DNA from: Roseivivax sediminis
Lineage (GTDB): Bacteria; Pseudomonadota; Alphaproteobacteria; Rhodobacterales; Rhodobacteraceae
Assembly: GCF_900112685.1 (NCBI RefSeq)
Contig: NZ_FOMS01000009.1
Location: 131,501-195,500, forward strand
DNA: 64,000 bases
Direction of reading: 5' to 3'
The notes under the pieces were generated by a model. It made no database searches, had not been told where the DNA came from, and saw only the letters and a program-made list of their open reading frames with translations. This document shows, one piece after another, positions 38,701 through 47,477 of this stretch. Made by a program: the position numbers and the translations under genes. The stretch's first letter is position 1. Each line of letters begins with the position of its first letter.

Positions 38701-38780
38701 ACGGCAGCACGACCGAAATCGCCGGCCCGGTCGAAGCCGGCCAGCTCTACACGATCCGTCGGGAGGAGACGGCCGATTGA
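35706..38780 (+). CDS. Fusion of an ArsP/YraQ-type permease with an FG-GAP/VCBS and ASPIC-UnbV ectodomain
   Basis: 1,024 residues. Residues about 10-365 are a polytopic permease of the ArsP_1/YraQ kind: CVNCAAPIARGMYSGG (C127, C130) then ASPTLNVVVL, with two sets of about four helices. From about 440 to 900 there are FG-GAP/VCBS repeats with calcium-type loops (DIDNDGDLDLVV, DIDNDGWRDLVI, DFDNDGDLDVYI, DADGDGDLDLVT). A Cys-rich stretch near 700-790 interrupts them. Residues about 945-1020 are an ASPIC/UnbV domain (GIGAVVTLTDDQG, VHFGLGAAQRADRVAIRWAD). The ectodomain would face the periplasm. It overlaps the glycosyltransferase-sulfotransferase gene by 4 bp. The transported molecule is unknown. 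Confidence 0.8.
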   Translation: MTALVKDGQTRHFLIALLIVGTLAYLFWTGSRYPALNEKAMMSGAIQLEDALSFEAKFPITGDMNIVERIFWSTLNWINTNKKGMTFGVLFAAAFLTAASYVRTKSFRGAFPNSALGLALGAPLGVCVNCAAPIARGMYSGGMRAETTLSAMIASPTLNVVVLTMLFSLLPVYMAVTKIALSLAVILVVIPLICRVLPRREIEAAEFVQTPWSTGELSRAGAPGESLPRAVLAVAVTYLRNLWYIIMMTVPMMLLAGFLGTVVAVFMPGDMILGLSFSLLVLIAVALVGVFLPVPIGFDVVMAGALLATGLDQGYVMALLFTLGSFSVYSFMIVAQSVGLRAAWLLAATVATGGIVGGWGAQSYHEWQTDRALRMLTGEAKQAPRPIWAAEAAGSPGYKVISDDAARIEIEARPFAPRSPAGDTTFARVEAATRGIDKPVEFSMTDMWPPFWEGRSVSTGDIDNDGDLDLVVASDEAALYLYDNDGTGHFRRREMELGPLTDLPVFNAILADIDNDGWRDLVIATYREGNWLWRNDGGTFAGVPERLPGDQVLSMAMTLGDPDRDGDLDLALGNWTSGWYRRIPGEESRNRILWNGGTGFGQATDLPGIPGETLSILFTDIDRDGAQDLIVGNDFEIPDYVYMGDGEGGFTAVTHQDGTIPHTTNTTMAVKVDDLTNDGTPEVYFAQIAGRSSGVSKKLKMQPLGRYCDAIENEAAKETCTRNMEIKAWYRSGNNFDPSYASRCQKMTGAAQAECKAMLVKDLAIQRGDPSICGLIAVDQPIPRSYCELHFLPVRAIAQDEADAAIAQIQRSNVLLETNGEGYADTAELRGLEVGGWSWDTKIADFDNDGDLDVYIVNGTWVPNEVSPSNLYFENDGEGHFTEASGPAGLEDYLMTASATAFDADGDGDLDLVTHPVNGPMAMFVNGTQEGNAIVFAFDDRAGNRDGIGAVVTLTDDQGRSMSREVQLGGGFMSFDAPRVHFGLGAAQRADRVAIRWADGSTTEIAGPVEAGQLYTIRREETAD

Positions 38781-38905
38781 AGCCACGCTGCGCGGGGCGC
38801 GCGATATTTCGGCGTCACTCCGCGGGCGTGGGGCGGGCTTACATTGACCTTCACGCCGCTCTCGGCCACACCCGCGCACAACGTCTGTAGCTCACGAGGC
38901 ACTCC

Positions 38906-40228
38906 ATGAAAATCGCGATGATCGGAACCGGATATGTGGGGCTCGTCTCGGGCGTCTGCTTCTCCGATTTCGGGCACGAGGTCGTCTGCGTAGACAACAA
39001 CCCCGCGAAGATAGAGATGCTGGAGCGCGGCGAGGTGCCGATCTACGAACCCGGTCTCGACTCGCTGATGGCCAAGAACGTGGAAGCCGCACGGCTTACC
39101 TTCACCCGCGACCTGCCGACGGCCATCGACGGTGCCGACGCGGTCTTCATCGCCGTGGGCACGCCGACGCGCCGCGGCGACGGTCACGCGGACCTGACCT
39201 ACGTGATGGCCGCGGCGGAAGAGATCGCGAAGGCAGCCAAGCACTACATCGTCATCGTGACCAAATCGACCGTCCCGGTCGGCACCAACCGCAAGGTGCG
39301 CGAGGTTGTCGCCGCGGCGAACCCGGCGCTCGATTTCGACGTCGCCTCCAACCCCGAATTCCTGCGCGAAGGCGCGGCGATCGACGACTTCATGAAGCCC
39401 GACCGCGTCGTCGTCGGGGTGGAGACCGAGCGCGCCGGCAAGGTGATGGAAGAGATCTACCGCCCGCTCTACCTGCGCGAGTTTCCCATCGTCACCACCG
39501 ACCTCGAGTCGGCCGAGATGATCAAGTACGCGGCCAACGCCTTCCTCGCCACGAAGATCACCTTCATCAACGAGATCGCGGCTTTGTGCGAAAAGACCGG
39601 CGCCAACGTGAAGGAAGTGTCCAAGGGCATGGGCCTCGACGGGCGCATCGGCAAGACGTTCCTGCATGCCGGCCCCGGCTACGGCGGCTCGTGCTTTCCC
39701 AAGGATACCAAGGCGCTCGCCCGGATCGGGCAGGACTATGCCAGCCCGGTGCAGATCATCGAGCAGGTCATCAAGATCAACGAGGACGTCAAGCGCCGCA
39801 TGGTCGACAAGCTGATCGACCTTTGCGACGGGTCGTTCAACGGCAAGACCATCGCGGTGCTCGGCGTGACCTTCAAGCCGAACACCGACGACATGCGCGA
39901 CGCACCCTCCCTGACCATCGTGCCGGCCATGGTCGGCGGCGGCGCCAAGGTCCGCGTCACCGATCCTCAGGGCCGCCGCGAGGGCGAACACATGCTGCCC
40001 GGCGTCGAATGGTGCGACGATCCCTACCAGGCGGCGGTCGACGCCGACGTTCTCGTCCTGCTGACCGAGTGGAACGAGTTCCGCGCCCTCGATCTCGGCC
40101 GCATCGCGGAACTGATGCGCGGCAAGAAGATGGCCGACCTGCGCAACGTCTACACCGTGGAGGACGCGCGCGCCGCCGGTTTCACCGCCTACGAAAGCGT
40201 CGGCCGCACCGGCAAGGCCGCGATGTAG
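38906..40228 (+). CDS. ugd: UDP-glucose 6-dehydrogenase
   Basis: 440 residues, normal length. The NAD-binding start MKIAMIGTGYVGLVSGVCFS, the STVPVGTNRKV loop and the catalytic thiol C263 in GPGYGGSCFPKDTKAL are all intact, as is GVTFKPNTDDMRDAPS. It oxidises UDP-glucose to UDP-glucuronate, the usual acidic sugar of capsules. It lies 125 bp after the permease fusion and 83 bp before the large glycosyltransferase, supporting a uronic-acid-containing polysaccharide. Confidence 0.96.
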   Translation: MKIAMIGTGYVGLVSGVCFSDFGHEVVCVDNNPAKIEMLERGEVPIYEPGLDSLMAKNVEAARLTFTRDLPTAIDGADAVFIAVGTPTRRGDGHADLTYVMAAAEEIAKAAKHYIVIVTKSTVPVGTNRKVREVVAAANPALDFDVASNPEFLREGAAIDDFMKPDRVVVGVETERAGKVMEEIYRPLYLREFPIVTTDLESAEMIKYAANAFLATKITFINEIAALCEKTGANVKEVSKGMGLDGRIGKTFLHAGPGYGGSCFPKDTKALARIGQDYASPVQIIEQVIKINEDVKRRMVDKLIDLCDGSFNGKTIAVLGVTFKPNTDDMRDAPSLTIVPAMVGGGAKVRVTDPQGRREGEHMLPGVEWCDDPYQAAVDADVLVLLTEWNEFRALDLGRIAELMRGKKMADLRNVYTVEDARAAGFTAYESVGRTGKAAM

Positions 40229-40311
40229 GGAACGTGCCGCCTGTTCGCGCCTTGCCCGGCGGCGAGGCGCGGGATACCCCCGCCCGACCGCTGCAACGAC
40301 ACCGGGACCAG

Positions 40312-42630
40312 ATGACCACACCGATCTTCGTCGTGATGGCCGTGTTCCGGCCCGACGCACAGCACCTGGAGGCACAGCTTGCTTCCATCGCGGCGCAGCG
40401 GGACGCGGCGCCGCACCTTGTCGCGGTGATCGCCGACGCGGTCTCCGGCACGCTTGTCACCGAGACCGCCGATCGGGTCGGCCTGCCGGTGTCGCTGGTC
40501 CCTTCGGATGAAGAACTGGACGCCGTCCGCGCCTTCGAGGCGGGCCTTCTGGACGTCGTCGATCGAGCGCAGACCATGGACGAGGAGCCGCTTATCGCGC
40601 TCTCGGACCAGGACGACATCTGGCACGCGGACCGTCTGTCGCGCGGCATCTCGGCCTTGCGCGACAAACACCTGCAACTGGTGCATTCGGATGCCCGGCT
40701 CGTCGCCGGGGACGGCACCACCGAGATCGCGCCGTCGATGTTCCGCTTCGAGCGCCGCAAGCGCAAGCCGGGCCTGCGGGGCCTGCTCTATCGCAACAAC
40801 ATCACCGGGATGACGCTGCTGATGCGGCTGCGGGTGGCGCAGCTTGCGGTGCCCTTCCCACCGCAATCGGGGGTGCACTTCTACCACGATCTCTGGCTCG
40901 GCCTCATCGCCGCGGCGACGGGCGGGATCGGCTATATCGACGCGCCGCTCGTCGATTACCGCCAGCACGGCAAGAACGCCATCGGGGCGGTCGATCGGCA
41001 GGCTGGCTGGCTGCGCGGCAAACCGGCGGGCGACAAGCGCCGTCTGCCCGACAAGATGTGGCTGCGGCGCGAGGCCGCCGCCTATGCGCTTGCGCGCTAT
41101 CTCGCCCAATCGACGCACAACCGGATCGTCGACGCCGTAGCCGACGGAAATCTGCCGGTCGGCATCGCCCACTTGCGCCCTCTCCGGCCCTATCTTCGCC
41201 GGACCTTCGGGGCCGGCGTTCATCTGCTGGACGCGGCCCGGCTCGCGGCGACCGGGCACCTGGCGCTGGCGCGGATCGCCACGGGCTTTTGGATCACGAG
41301 CGTCGGCCGCACCGTCTGGACCCTGCGCGAAGCGCTCGGCCCCGGCCGGAGCCTCGCCATCGAAAGGTTCGACGAGCGGCTCTTCTCGCTGTCGCCGGGT
41401 CAGCGCCCGCGGGCGCCGCAATCGGTCAAGCCACCGAAGATCTCGCCGCACAATCACGAGGGCCAGATCGATCCGCGCAAATCGCCGCGATGGAGCCCGG
41501 ACCTGACCGCTCCGGAGCCGGCCTTCGTCGTGCTGGTCCCCACGCTCAACCCTTCCGAGATCTTCGCAGGTATCGTCACCGCGCTGGATTTCGGGCTGGG
41601 ACTGGCCGAGCGGGGCGCGCGCGTGCGCTTCGTTGCGACCGACCTGCCGGTCTCCTCGAACGCCGCCTCGCGCAGCTTCGTGGCCAAGCGCCTGTCGGCG
41701 GCGGCGCGGGCGGCCGGCGCGGGCGACCGGATCTCCATCCATTGCGGGGTGCAGTCGACAACCATACCGGCGCATCCCGGCGACGTCTTCCTGGCCACCG
41801 CCTGGTGGTCGGCGCACCTGGCCGAGACACTGATCCGCCGGAACGGGCTCGACCAGTCGCGGTTCTTCTATCTGATCCAGGACTACGAGCCGAATTTCTA
41901 TGCCTGGGGCATGGAATATGCCGACGCGGTGGCAAGTTACGGTTTCGACTTCGAACCGATCTTCAACACCACGCTGCTGCGCGACTACTTTGCCGAAAGG
42001 GGCTGGGATTTCGCCAATCCCTCGGCGCTGGCCTTTCAGCCCTCGATCGACGTTGCGCGCTATGCCCGCAGCCCGCGCACCGGCGGCGGAACGCCGCGGC
42101 GGCTCGCGCTCTACGGGCGGCCGGAGGTGGCGCGCAACATGTACGGCACCGCCGTCGAGGCGCTCGCTCGGTTCGTGCGGGCGCGAGACCTCGGCCCGGA
42201 CGACATTCAGCTGGTGTCCATCGGGCTGCCCCACGCGCCGCTGAAGATGCCCAACGGGCTGCTGCTGGAGAGCCTCGGCAAGCTGCCGTGGGAGGATTAT
42301 CCCGGCTACCTCGCGGGCTGCGACCTCGGCTTGTCGCTGATGTACAGCCCGCACCCCTCGCACCCGCCGATCGAGATGGCCGCCTCGGGCATGCGGGTGG
42401 TCACCAACACCTTCGGGCCGAAGGATCTCAGCCGGCTCAGCCCGGCGATCCTCTCGGCCGAGCCCGAGGCGCGCGCGCTCGCTGCCGCGCTCGAGACGGC
42501 GTGGGACATGCCCCCGGTCACACAGGCGGAACGGGAGTTCGACCTCGGCACCCTGGGTGTCCCGAAGGAGCGGGCGATCGAGCTTCTGGCCGCAAAGATC
42601 CTGCCGCTTCTGCACAAGGATGCCGCATGA
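40312..42630 (+). CDS. Two-domain glycosyltransferase: GT2 plus WsaF-like rhamnosyltransferase domain
   Basis: 772 residues. The N-terminal GT2 domain (about 1-235) has FVVMAVFRPD, ALSDQDDIWH as the nucleotide-sugar DxD region and FYHDLWLGLIAAA. A basic linker leads to a second domain (about 395-772) that resembles WsaF, a rhamnosyltransferase of S-layer glycans. Its landmarks are FVVLVPTLNPSEIF, FLATAWWSAHLAE, RFFYLIQDYEPNFYAWG, LYGRPEVARNMYG and MYSPHPSHPPIEMAASG. A dual enzyme that makes two successive linkages is likely. It overlaps the next sulfotransferase gene by 4 bp. Confidence 0.85.
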   Translation: MTTPIFVVMAVFRPDAQHLEAQLASIAAQRDAAPHLVAVIADAVSGTLVTETADRVGLPVSLVPSDEELDAVRAFEAGLLDVVDRAQTMDEEPLIALSDQDDIWHADRLSRGISALRDKHLQLVHSDARLVAGDGTTEIAPSMFRFERRKRKPGLRGLLYRNNITGMTLLMRLRVAQLAVPFPPQSGVHFYHDLWLGLIAAATGGIGYIDAPLVDYRQHGKNAIGAVDRQAGWLRGKPAGDKRRLPDKMWLRREAAAYALARYLAQSTHNRIVDAVADGNLPVGIAHLRPLRPYLRRTFGAGVHLLDAARLAATGHLALARIATGFWITSVGRTVWTLREALGPGRSLAIERFDERLFSLSPGQRPRAPQSVKPPKISPHNHEGQIDPRKSPRWSPDLTAPEPAFVVLVPTLNPSEIFAGIVTALDFGLGLAERGARVRFVATDLPVSSNAASRSFVAKRLSAAARAAGAGDRISIHCGVQSTTIPAHPGDVFLATAWWSAHLAETLIRRNGLDQSRFFYLIQDYEPNFYAWGMEYADAVASYGFDFEPIFNTTLLRDYFAERGWDFANPSALAFQPSIDVARYARSPRTGGGTPRRLALYGRPEVARNMYGTAVEALARFVRARDLGPDDIQLVSIGLPHAPLKMPNGLLLESLGKLPWEDYPGYLAGCDLGLSLMYSPHPSHPPIEMAASGMRVVTNTFGPKDLSRLSPAILSAEPEARALAAALETAWDMPPVTQAEREFDLGTLGVPKERAIELLAAKILPLLHKDAA

Positions 42631-43472
42631 GCCGCCGGATCGTGCTGCACGTCGGCTCACCCAAATGCGGGTCGACCTACCTGCAAAGGGTCATGTTGCA
42701 GAACGCAGATACACTACTGGCGCACGGCATCCGCTATCCGCATGGCGGACAGACCCACCCGGGCAATGCAGGCGACACCGAAAACTGGACCCAGACGGAT
42801 TACGACGCGCTGTTCGAGGGCGGAATCGAAACCGTGTTGCTCAGTCACGAGGATCTCTATTCCAAGCCGAATTTCGCCAAGCCGCTTCTGAAGGCCGCCG
42901 AGGCCGAGGGTGCCCAGGTTCAGGTCGTCGTTTTCCTGCGGCCTTTCTCGGATTTCCTGTTCGGCGACTACTCGCAGTTCATGAAACAGAACTTCTGGCG
43001 CTACCTCGAAACCCGCAATCCCTATGACGGGGAAAGCTTCCGGGACGTGATCGACCGCCGGCTACGGCGACTGAAACCGGCGCGGTTCCTGCGGAACTGG
43101 CAGTCGGCGGTGCGAGGCACCAGGGTCCGCGTGGCAGGACATCGCGACATCCGCGCGACGATGGAGGATCTGCTGGGGCCGCTGCCGCTTGACTGGACGG
43201 TGGAGCGGCACGCGACCAACCCGTCCCTCAGGATGGAGGATTGCGAGCGCATCGCCGACGCCCTGCGCCGCCCCTGGGTGCCGCGCGAGGTGATCGAACA
43301 GATGTACCGCGATGCCTTTCACAAGGTGGACCGGCCCGATGCCGGACGCAGCGCCGCGCGGCGGCGGGTGATCGAAACCCTCTTCGCGGAAGAGAACGCG
43401 CTGATCCTGAAGCAATACGGCTACGACAACCGCCTGCCCGACGCGGATATCGCGACCCTCCAGCCGTCCTAG
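42627..43472 (+). CDS. Sulfotransferase 3
   Basis: 281 residues beginning [20 protein letters not shown], a clear PAPS 5'-phosphosulfate loop. The 3'-phosphate site is [20 protein letters not shown]. The start at 42627 overlaps the glycosyltransferase stop (ATGA). It ends tail to tail with the ABC ATPase gene, the two stops sharing one CTAG (43469-43472). It probably sulfates the glycan assembled by its neighbour. Confidence 0.85.
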   Translation: MSRRIVLHVGSPKCGSTYLQRVMLQNADTLLAHGIRYPHGGQTHPGNAGDTENWTQTDYDALFEGGIETVLLSHEDLYSKPNFAKPLLKAAEAEGAQVQVVVFLRPFSDFLFGDYSQFMKQNFWRYLETRNPYDGESFRDVIDRRLRRLKPARFLRNWQSAVRGTRVRVAGHRDIRATMEDLLGPLPLDWTVERHATNPSLRMEDCERIADALRRPWVPREVIEQMYRDAFHKVDRPDAGRSAARRRVIETLFAEENALILKQYGYDNRLPDADIATLQPS

Positions 43473-44134
43473 GCGCTCTTGGGGCGCATCAGCTGCTGGT
43501 GATCGCGGATCGCCTGCTCCACGTCCTCGTAGAAGGTCAGGTTGCCGTCCTCGAGGATGGCCGCATGGTCGGCGAACTTCTTCACCTTGGGCATGGCATG
43601 GCTGACCATCACCGCGCCGGAGGTCTTCATCCGTTCGCGGAACACCGCATCGGACTTCGCGCTGAAGGCTGCATCCCCCACCGCGGTCACCTCGTCGACG
43701 AGATAGGTGTCGAAGTGGATGCCCATGGAGACCCCGAAGGCGAGCCGCGAACGCATGCCTGACGAATACGTCCGGAACGGCAGGTTGAAATGGTCACCGA
43801 GCTCCGCGAACTCTTCCACGAAGGCGCCAAGCTCGTCGGTATCGACACCGTAGACCCGCGCGATGAACCGGGTGTTCTGCAGCCCCGACAGCTCGGGGTG
43901 GAAGGACCCGGCAAAGCCCACAGGCCAGGAGACCGTACCGTGGGCGATGATCTCCCCCGAATCGGGTTCCATCGCGCCGGCGAGCATCCGCAGCAGCGAC
44001 GATTTACCCGCGCCGTTCCGGCCGAGGATCGCGACCGTCTTGCCCGCGGGGAAGACCGCGTTGATGTTGTCGGCCACCGTCTTTCTGCGGCCGTGCAGCA
44101 CGAAGGTCTTGCAGAGATTGCGCAGCTCGATCAT
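43469..44134 (-). CDS. kpsT: Capsule/polysaccharide ABC exporter, ATPase subunit (KpsT-like)
   Basis: 221 residues, short as in KpsT (no C-terminal carbohydrate-binding domain as in Wzt). Walker A is [11 protein letters not shown], the signature is [12 protein letters not shown], Walker B is [12 protein letters not shown] and the switch histidine is in [10 protein letters not shown]. The segment [16 protein letters not shown] matches capsule and teichoic acid exporters. It would power export with the permease at 45610-46428. It is 32 bp downstream of the KpsE-like gene, on the same strand. Confidence 0.92.
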   Translation of the reverse strand: MIELRNLCKTFVLHGRRKTVADNINAVFPAGKTVAILGRNGAGKSSLLRMLAGAMEPDSGEIIAHGTVSWPVGFAGSFHPELSGLQNTRFIARVYGVDTDELGAFVEEFAELGDHFNLPFRTYSSGMRSRLAFGVSMGIHFDTYLVDEVTAVGDAAFSAKSDAVFRERMKTSGAVMVSHAMPKVKKFADHAAILEDGNLTFYEDVEQAIRDHQQLMRPKSA

Positions 44135-44166
44135 CGGCGCCTCGATCCCGTGTCCGGTCCGGCGCT

Positions 44167-45510
44167 TCAGCGCCGGTCGCGCAACGAATAGTAGATCATC
44201 GTGCCGATCACCCAGGTGATGAACAGAAACCCGGCAACCATCCCCAGGAGCACCCAGCGGCGCGGGAATTCCGGCGTCTCCGCCAGCGTCGGCTGCACGT
44301 AGCTTGCAAGATATCGTGACTGCCGCTGCGCTTCGGCCAACGCGCCGTCCCGTGCGGCGCGAGACGACAGATACGCCTGTTCAGCGAATTCCAGATCGGC
44401 CTGCAGCGCCTCGTATTCCTCCAGTAGACCGGAATAGGACTGCCCGTTCGGGCCCGTCTGCGTGCCCTCGGCGCCGCTTTCCTGACCAAGCTGGGACCGT
44501 TCGTCGGCGATCTGGCCGCGGATGGCGCGAATCCGGCGGTCGATGTCGGCGACGCGCGGATCGGACGAATTGCTCTCCAGCAGCGTGGCGCGTTCCACCA
44601 ACGCTTCGGCAAGCTGCTGTTGCAGCGCGTTGACCACACCCATCTGGCCCTGGATGTCGGCCTGCGGGTCGATAATGCCGGTGCGATTGCGGAAGGCGGT
44701 CGTGGCCTGCCGTGCCTCGCGCAACCGATCCTCGGCGCGTTCCAGCTCTTCCTCGGCGTAGCGCATGGCGTCGGCCCGCGCGATGGTCGACAGCTGGTTG
44801 ATCATCTGGCTGCTCTGGTCGTAGATCGCGGCCGCCACCGTCTGCGCATCCTCCGGATCGAAGGCGAGCACACGCACTTCGATCAGGCCCGATCCCCGAT
44901 CATAGAAGACCTTAACCATCTGCTGCCAATAGCGCCACAGCGCCTCGATCCGGGCATCTTCGCCGAGCGTGAAGTACGGATCGCCATCGACGCTGTACAT
45001 TTCGCGCAAGGGCAGCTCTTCGGCGAGCCCCCGCACCATCTGCTGACTCTGGATGAATTCATAGAGGATGTCGGTATCCGACGACGAGGAGCCCGAGAGC
45101 TCCGTGATGCCGCCCAGCAGCTCCACCGCCGACCCGACCTCTTCGGTGCGCACCGAAAAACCGACGCGGCTGGCGTACTGGTCATGCGCTATGGCGAACA
45201 GGTAGAACGCGCAGAACAACGCCGGTCCGACGACCCAAAGCAGGAATGAGAGCGCAAGAAGCACATGGCGCCGCTGCACGCGGGCCGGCTGCGCGGGTGG
45301 GCGGATGGCCCCCGGCGCGGCGCCGGGGGGCTGGGCGGCACCGCCGCCGGCCGGTTGCACCGAGGGGGCCGGCTTGGCGGCACCAGCCTTCGCGGCCCTC
45401 GGGGCGTTCATCTTCGTGGGTTTGCCTTGCAGCCAACGGGGAAGGTCGTCACGGTTACCTTGTTCCGCGGCGTCGTCATCGTCGCGGCCGTGCTCTCTGG
45501 ACTGGTCCAC
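44167..45510 (-). CDS. kpsE: Capsule export inner-membrane protein (KpsE/Wzz-like)
   Basis: 447 residues from a GTG at 45510 that has an AGGAAAG site; an ATG at 45411 is the alternative. A Pro/Ala-rich cytoplasmic start leads to one helix ([20 protein letters not shown], about 82-104). A long periplasmic coiled coil follows ([39 protein letters not shown]) with a LETPEFP-like [12 protein letters not shown] before the second helix near the C-terminus. This is the KpsE/polysaccharide co-polymerase plan. It bridges the ABC exporter to the outer-membrane exporter, which is not in this window. Confidence 0.88.
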   Translation of the reverse strand: MDQSREHGRDDDDAAEQGNRDDLPRWLQGKPTKMNAPRAAKAGAAKPAPSVQPAGGGAAQPPGAAPGAIRPPAQPARVQRRHVLLALSFLLWVVGPALFCAFYLFAIAHDQYASRVGFSVRTEEVGSAVELLGGITELSGSSSSDTDILYEFIQSQQMVRGLAEELPLREMYSVDGDPYFTLGEDARIEALWRYWQQMVKVFYDRGSGLIEVRVLAFDPEDAQTVAAAIYDQSSQMINQLSTIARADAMRYAEEELERAEDRLREARQATTAFRNRTGIIDPQADIQGQMGVVNALQQQLAEALVERATLLESNSSDPRVADIDRRIRAIRGQIADERSQLGQESGAEGTQTGPNGQSYSGLLEEYEALQADLEFAEQAYLSSRAARDGALAEAQRQSRYLASYVQPTLAETPEFPRRWVLLGMVAGFLFITWVIGTMIYYSLRDRR

Positions 45511-45609
45511 TTGGGCGCTCTTTCCTTCCGCTCGCGGCGCCCGGACTCGGGCAGCCGATGGTTGCGGTCTTCTCTAGCAAAGCCTCGCGGGCTATGCCAG
45601 AGACCGCAC

Positions 45610-46428
45610 ATGAGCGAGATTTCGGTCCCCAGGCCGCCTGCCGGCGCCGCACGCCCGCCAACCCGCCGCTTCGCGACGCCGCGGGTCATCGTGGCGTTGA
45701 TGCTGCGCGAGATGTCCACGACCAACGGGCGGTCGCCCATGGGCTATCTCTGGGCGATTCTGGAGCCTGTCGCCGGCATCGCGCTTCTGTCGCTCGTCTT
45801 CGCGGCAGGCTTTCGTTCGCCGCCGATCGGCACCAACTTCGCGATTTTCTTCGCCTCCGGCGTATTGCCGTTTCTTGCGTATGTTGACCTCAACAACAAG
45901 GTTGCCACGGCGCAGCGTTTTTCCAAGCCGCTGCTGTCCTACCCCGGCGTGACCTTCATCGACACCATCGTGTCGCGCGTCATCCTGAACGCGATCACTC
46001 AGTCCCTGATCTGCTTCATTCTGTTCACCGGCATCATCGTCATGTTCGACCTCGACATGATCCTGAACGTCCCTGCGATCGCCTTGGGCTACGTCATGGC
46101 CTTCAGCCTCTCCATCGGCATTGGCACGCTGAATTCGTACTTTTTGACCATCTACCCGATCTGGGAAAAGATCTGGGCGATCTTCAACAGGCCGCTCTTC
46201 ATCATCTCCTGCGTGATCTTCCTCTACGACACGGTTCCCCAGCCCTATCGCGACTGGCTCTGGTGGAACCCATTGATCCACATTGTCGGGCAGACCCGCT
46301 CGGGCGTTTTCGCGACATATGACGGCTCTTACGTGTCCTATGTCTACATCTTCTCGATCTCCGCGGTGACCTTCGCGGCCGGCCTTGTCCTGCTGCGCCG
46401 CTACCACCGTGACATGATCAACGTCTAG
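45610..46428 (+). CDS. kpsM: Capsule/polysaccharide ABC exporter, permease subunit (KpsM-like)
   Basis: 272 residues with six hydrophobic helices. The cytoplasmic start carries VIVALMLREMSTTNGRSPMG and the helix LWAILEPVAGIALLSLVF, characteristic of ABC-2 type KpsM proteins. It diverges from the kpsE-kpsT pair, with 99 bp between, so the exporter subunits come from two promoters. With KpsT it would export a finished, lipid-anchored polysaccharide. Confidence 0.92.
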   Translation: MSEISVPRPPAGAARPPTRRFATPRVIVALMLREMSTTNGRSPMGYLWAILEPVAGIALLSLVFAAGFRSPPIGTNFAIFFASGVLPFLAYVDLNNKVATAQRFSKPLLSYPGVTFIDTIVSRVILNAITQSLICFILFTGIIVMFDLDMILNVPAIALGYVMAFSLSIGIGTLNSYFLTIYPIWEKIWAIFNRPLFIISCVIFLYDTVPQPYRDWLWWNPLIHIVGQTRSGVFATYDGSYVSYVYIFSISAVTFAAGLVLLRRYHRDMINV

Positions 46429-46489
46429 CACCGCCATCGCGGCGCAGCGCCTCGGCCGGGGCGCGGTAGGATACGGGCAGGAGGGCCGG

Positions 46490-47371
46490 ATGGGCTGGCG
46501 CGGATATGTCGACAACGACCGCAGGGCGGTGTTCTTCTGGTCGCAGAAGGCGGCATGCACCTCGCTGTTCGGGTTTCTGTCCGACAACATGGCTAAGCCG
46601 CCGGAGAAGAAGATCTACTTCCACCAGGCCAGCCAGCCATTCCACGTCTGCCGCCCGCTGGTGGTGGACGAGGGCTACCGCTCCGTTATCCTGGTGCGGC
46701 ATCCCACGCTGCGCACGATCAGCGCGTTTTTCAACAAGTTCTGTGTCTACCGCGGCCGTCCGCTGCGCCGCCGCCCCTTCCTGGAGCCCTTCGCCCGGGA
46801 TCTGCACGACCTCTACTGCGACCGCACGGGTGCCGATCCGGTCTGGAACACGATGAGCTTCGAGGATTACCTCGACACGGTGGAGGCGCTTTTCGAGCGG
46901 AGGCCAGGCCCCGACACGCCCGTAAACGGACACTGGGAAACCCAGGTGCCGCCGATGATCCGCCGCGACCCGGCGTTCCGCTACGATCACGTGGTACACG
47001 TCGAACGTCTCGGCACCGAGATGCGCGGCCTCGCCGGTGCGCTCGGCATGCGCTACGCGGAAAAGACGGAGAACCGCACGCCGGTGGCCGAGACAGCCCC
47101 CCACGACGGGTATCTGGGCGACGTGGAGGCGCGGCGGATCAACGAATACGCCTTCGGCTACGAGAATTTCCTGACCGACGCGACGATCGACCGGATCGCG
47201 CAGCTCTATGCCCGCGATTTCGAGACCTTCGGCTACGATCCCGACCCGCGTGTCCCCGGCGGACCGCTGGGGCCGCCCAAGCCGACCACGCGGCTGCGCG
47301 ACCGCCTTGGCGCGCTGCTCACGCGGGATCGCCCGGCCCGACATCGGCCTCCCTCGCGCAGGTCACGGTGA
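46490..47371 (+). CDS. Sulfotransferase 4 (carbohydrate sulfotransferase / Sulfotransfer_2 type)
   Basis: 293 residues with a strong AGGAGG site. The PAPS loop is RRAVFFWSQKAACTSLFGFL and the 3'-phosphate site is YRSVILVRHPTLRTISAFFN. The HWETQVPPM stretch and the QLYARDFETFGYD tail are like those of eukaryotic-type carbohydrate sulfotransferases seen in marine bacteria. It is 61 bp after kpsM, same strand. Likely target: the exported capsule. Confidence 0.82.
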   Translation: MGWRGYVDNDRRAVFFWSQKAACTSLFGFLSDNMAKPPEKKIYFHQASQPFHVCRPLVVDEGYRSVILVRHPTLRTISAFFNKFCVYRGRPLRRRPFLEPFARDLHDLYCDRTGADPVWNTMSFEDYLDTVEALFERRPGPDTPVNGHWETQVPPMIRRDPAFRYDHVVHVERLGTEMRGLAGALGMRYAEKTENRTPVAETAPHDGYLGDVEARRINEYAFGYENFLTDATIDRIAQLYARDFETFGYDPDPRVPGGPLGPPKPTTRLRDRLGALLTRDRPARHRPPSRRSR

Positions 47372-47477
47372 TCGTCTGGTCCGGCCCGGTGCGGGACCGC
47401 CGGCTCACGAGGTATTCTGCGACCCCGCAAGGACCGGATCATCCGCCCCCTGCGATCTGGCTCGACCCGCGCGGCCT

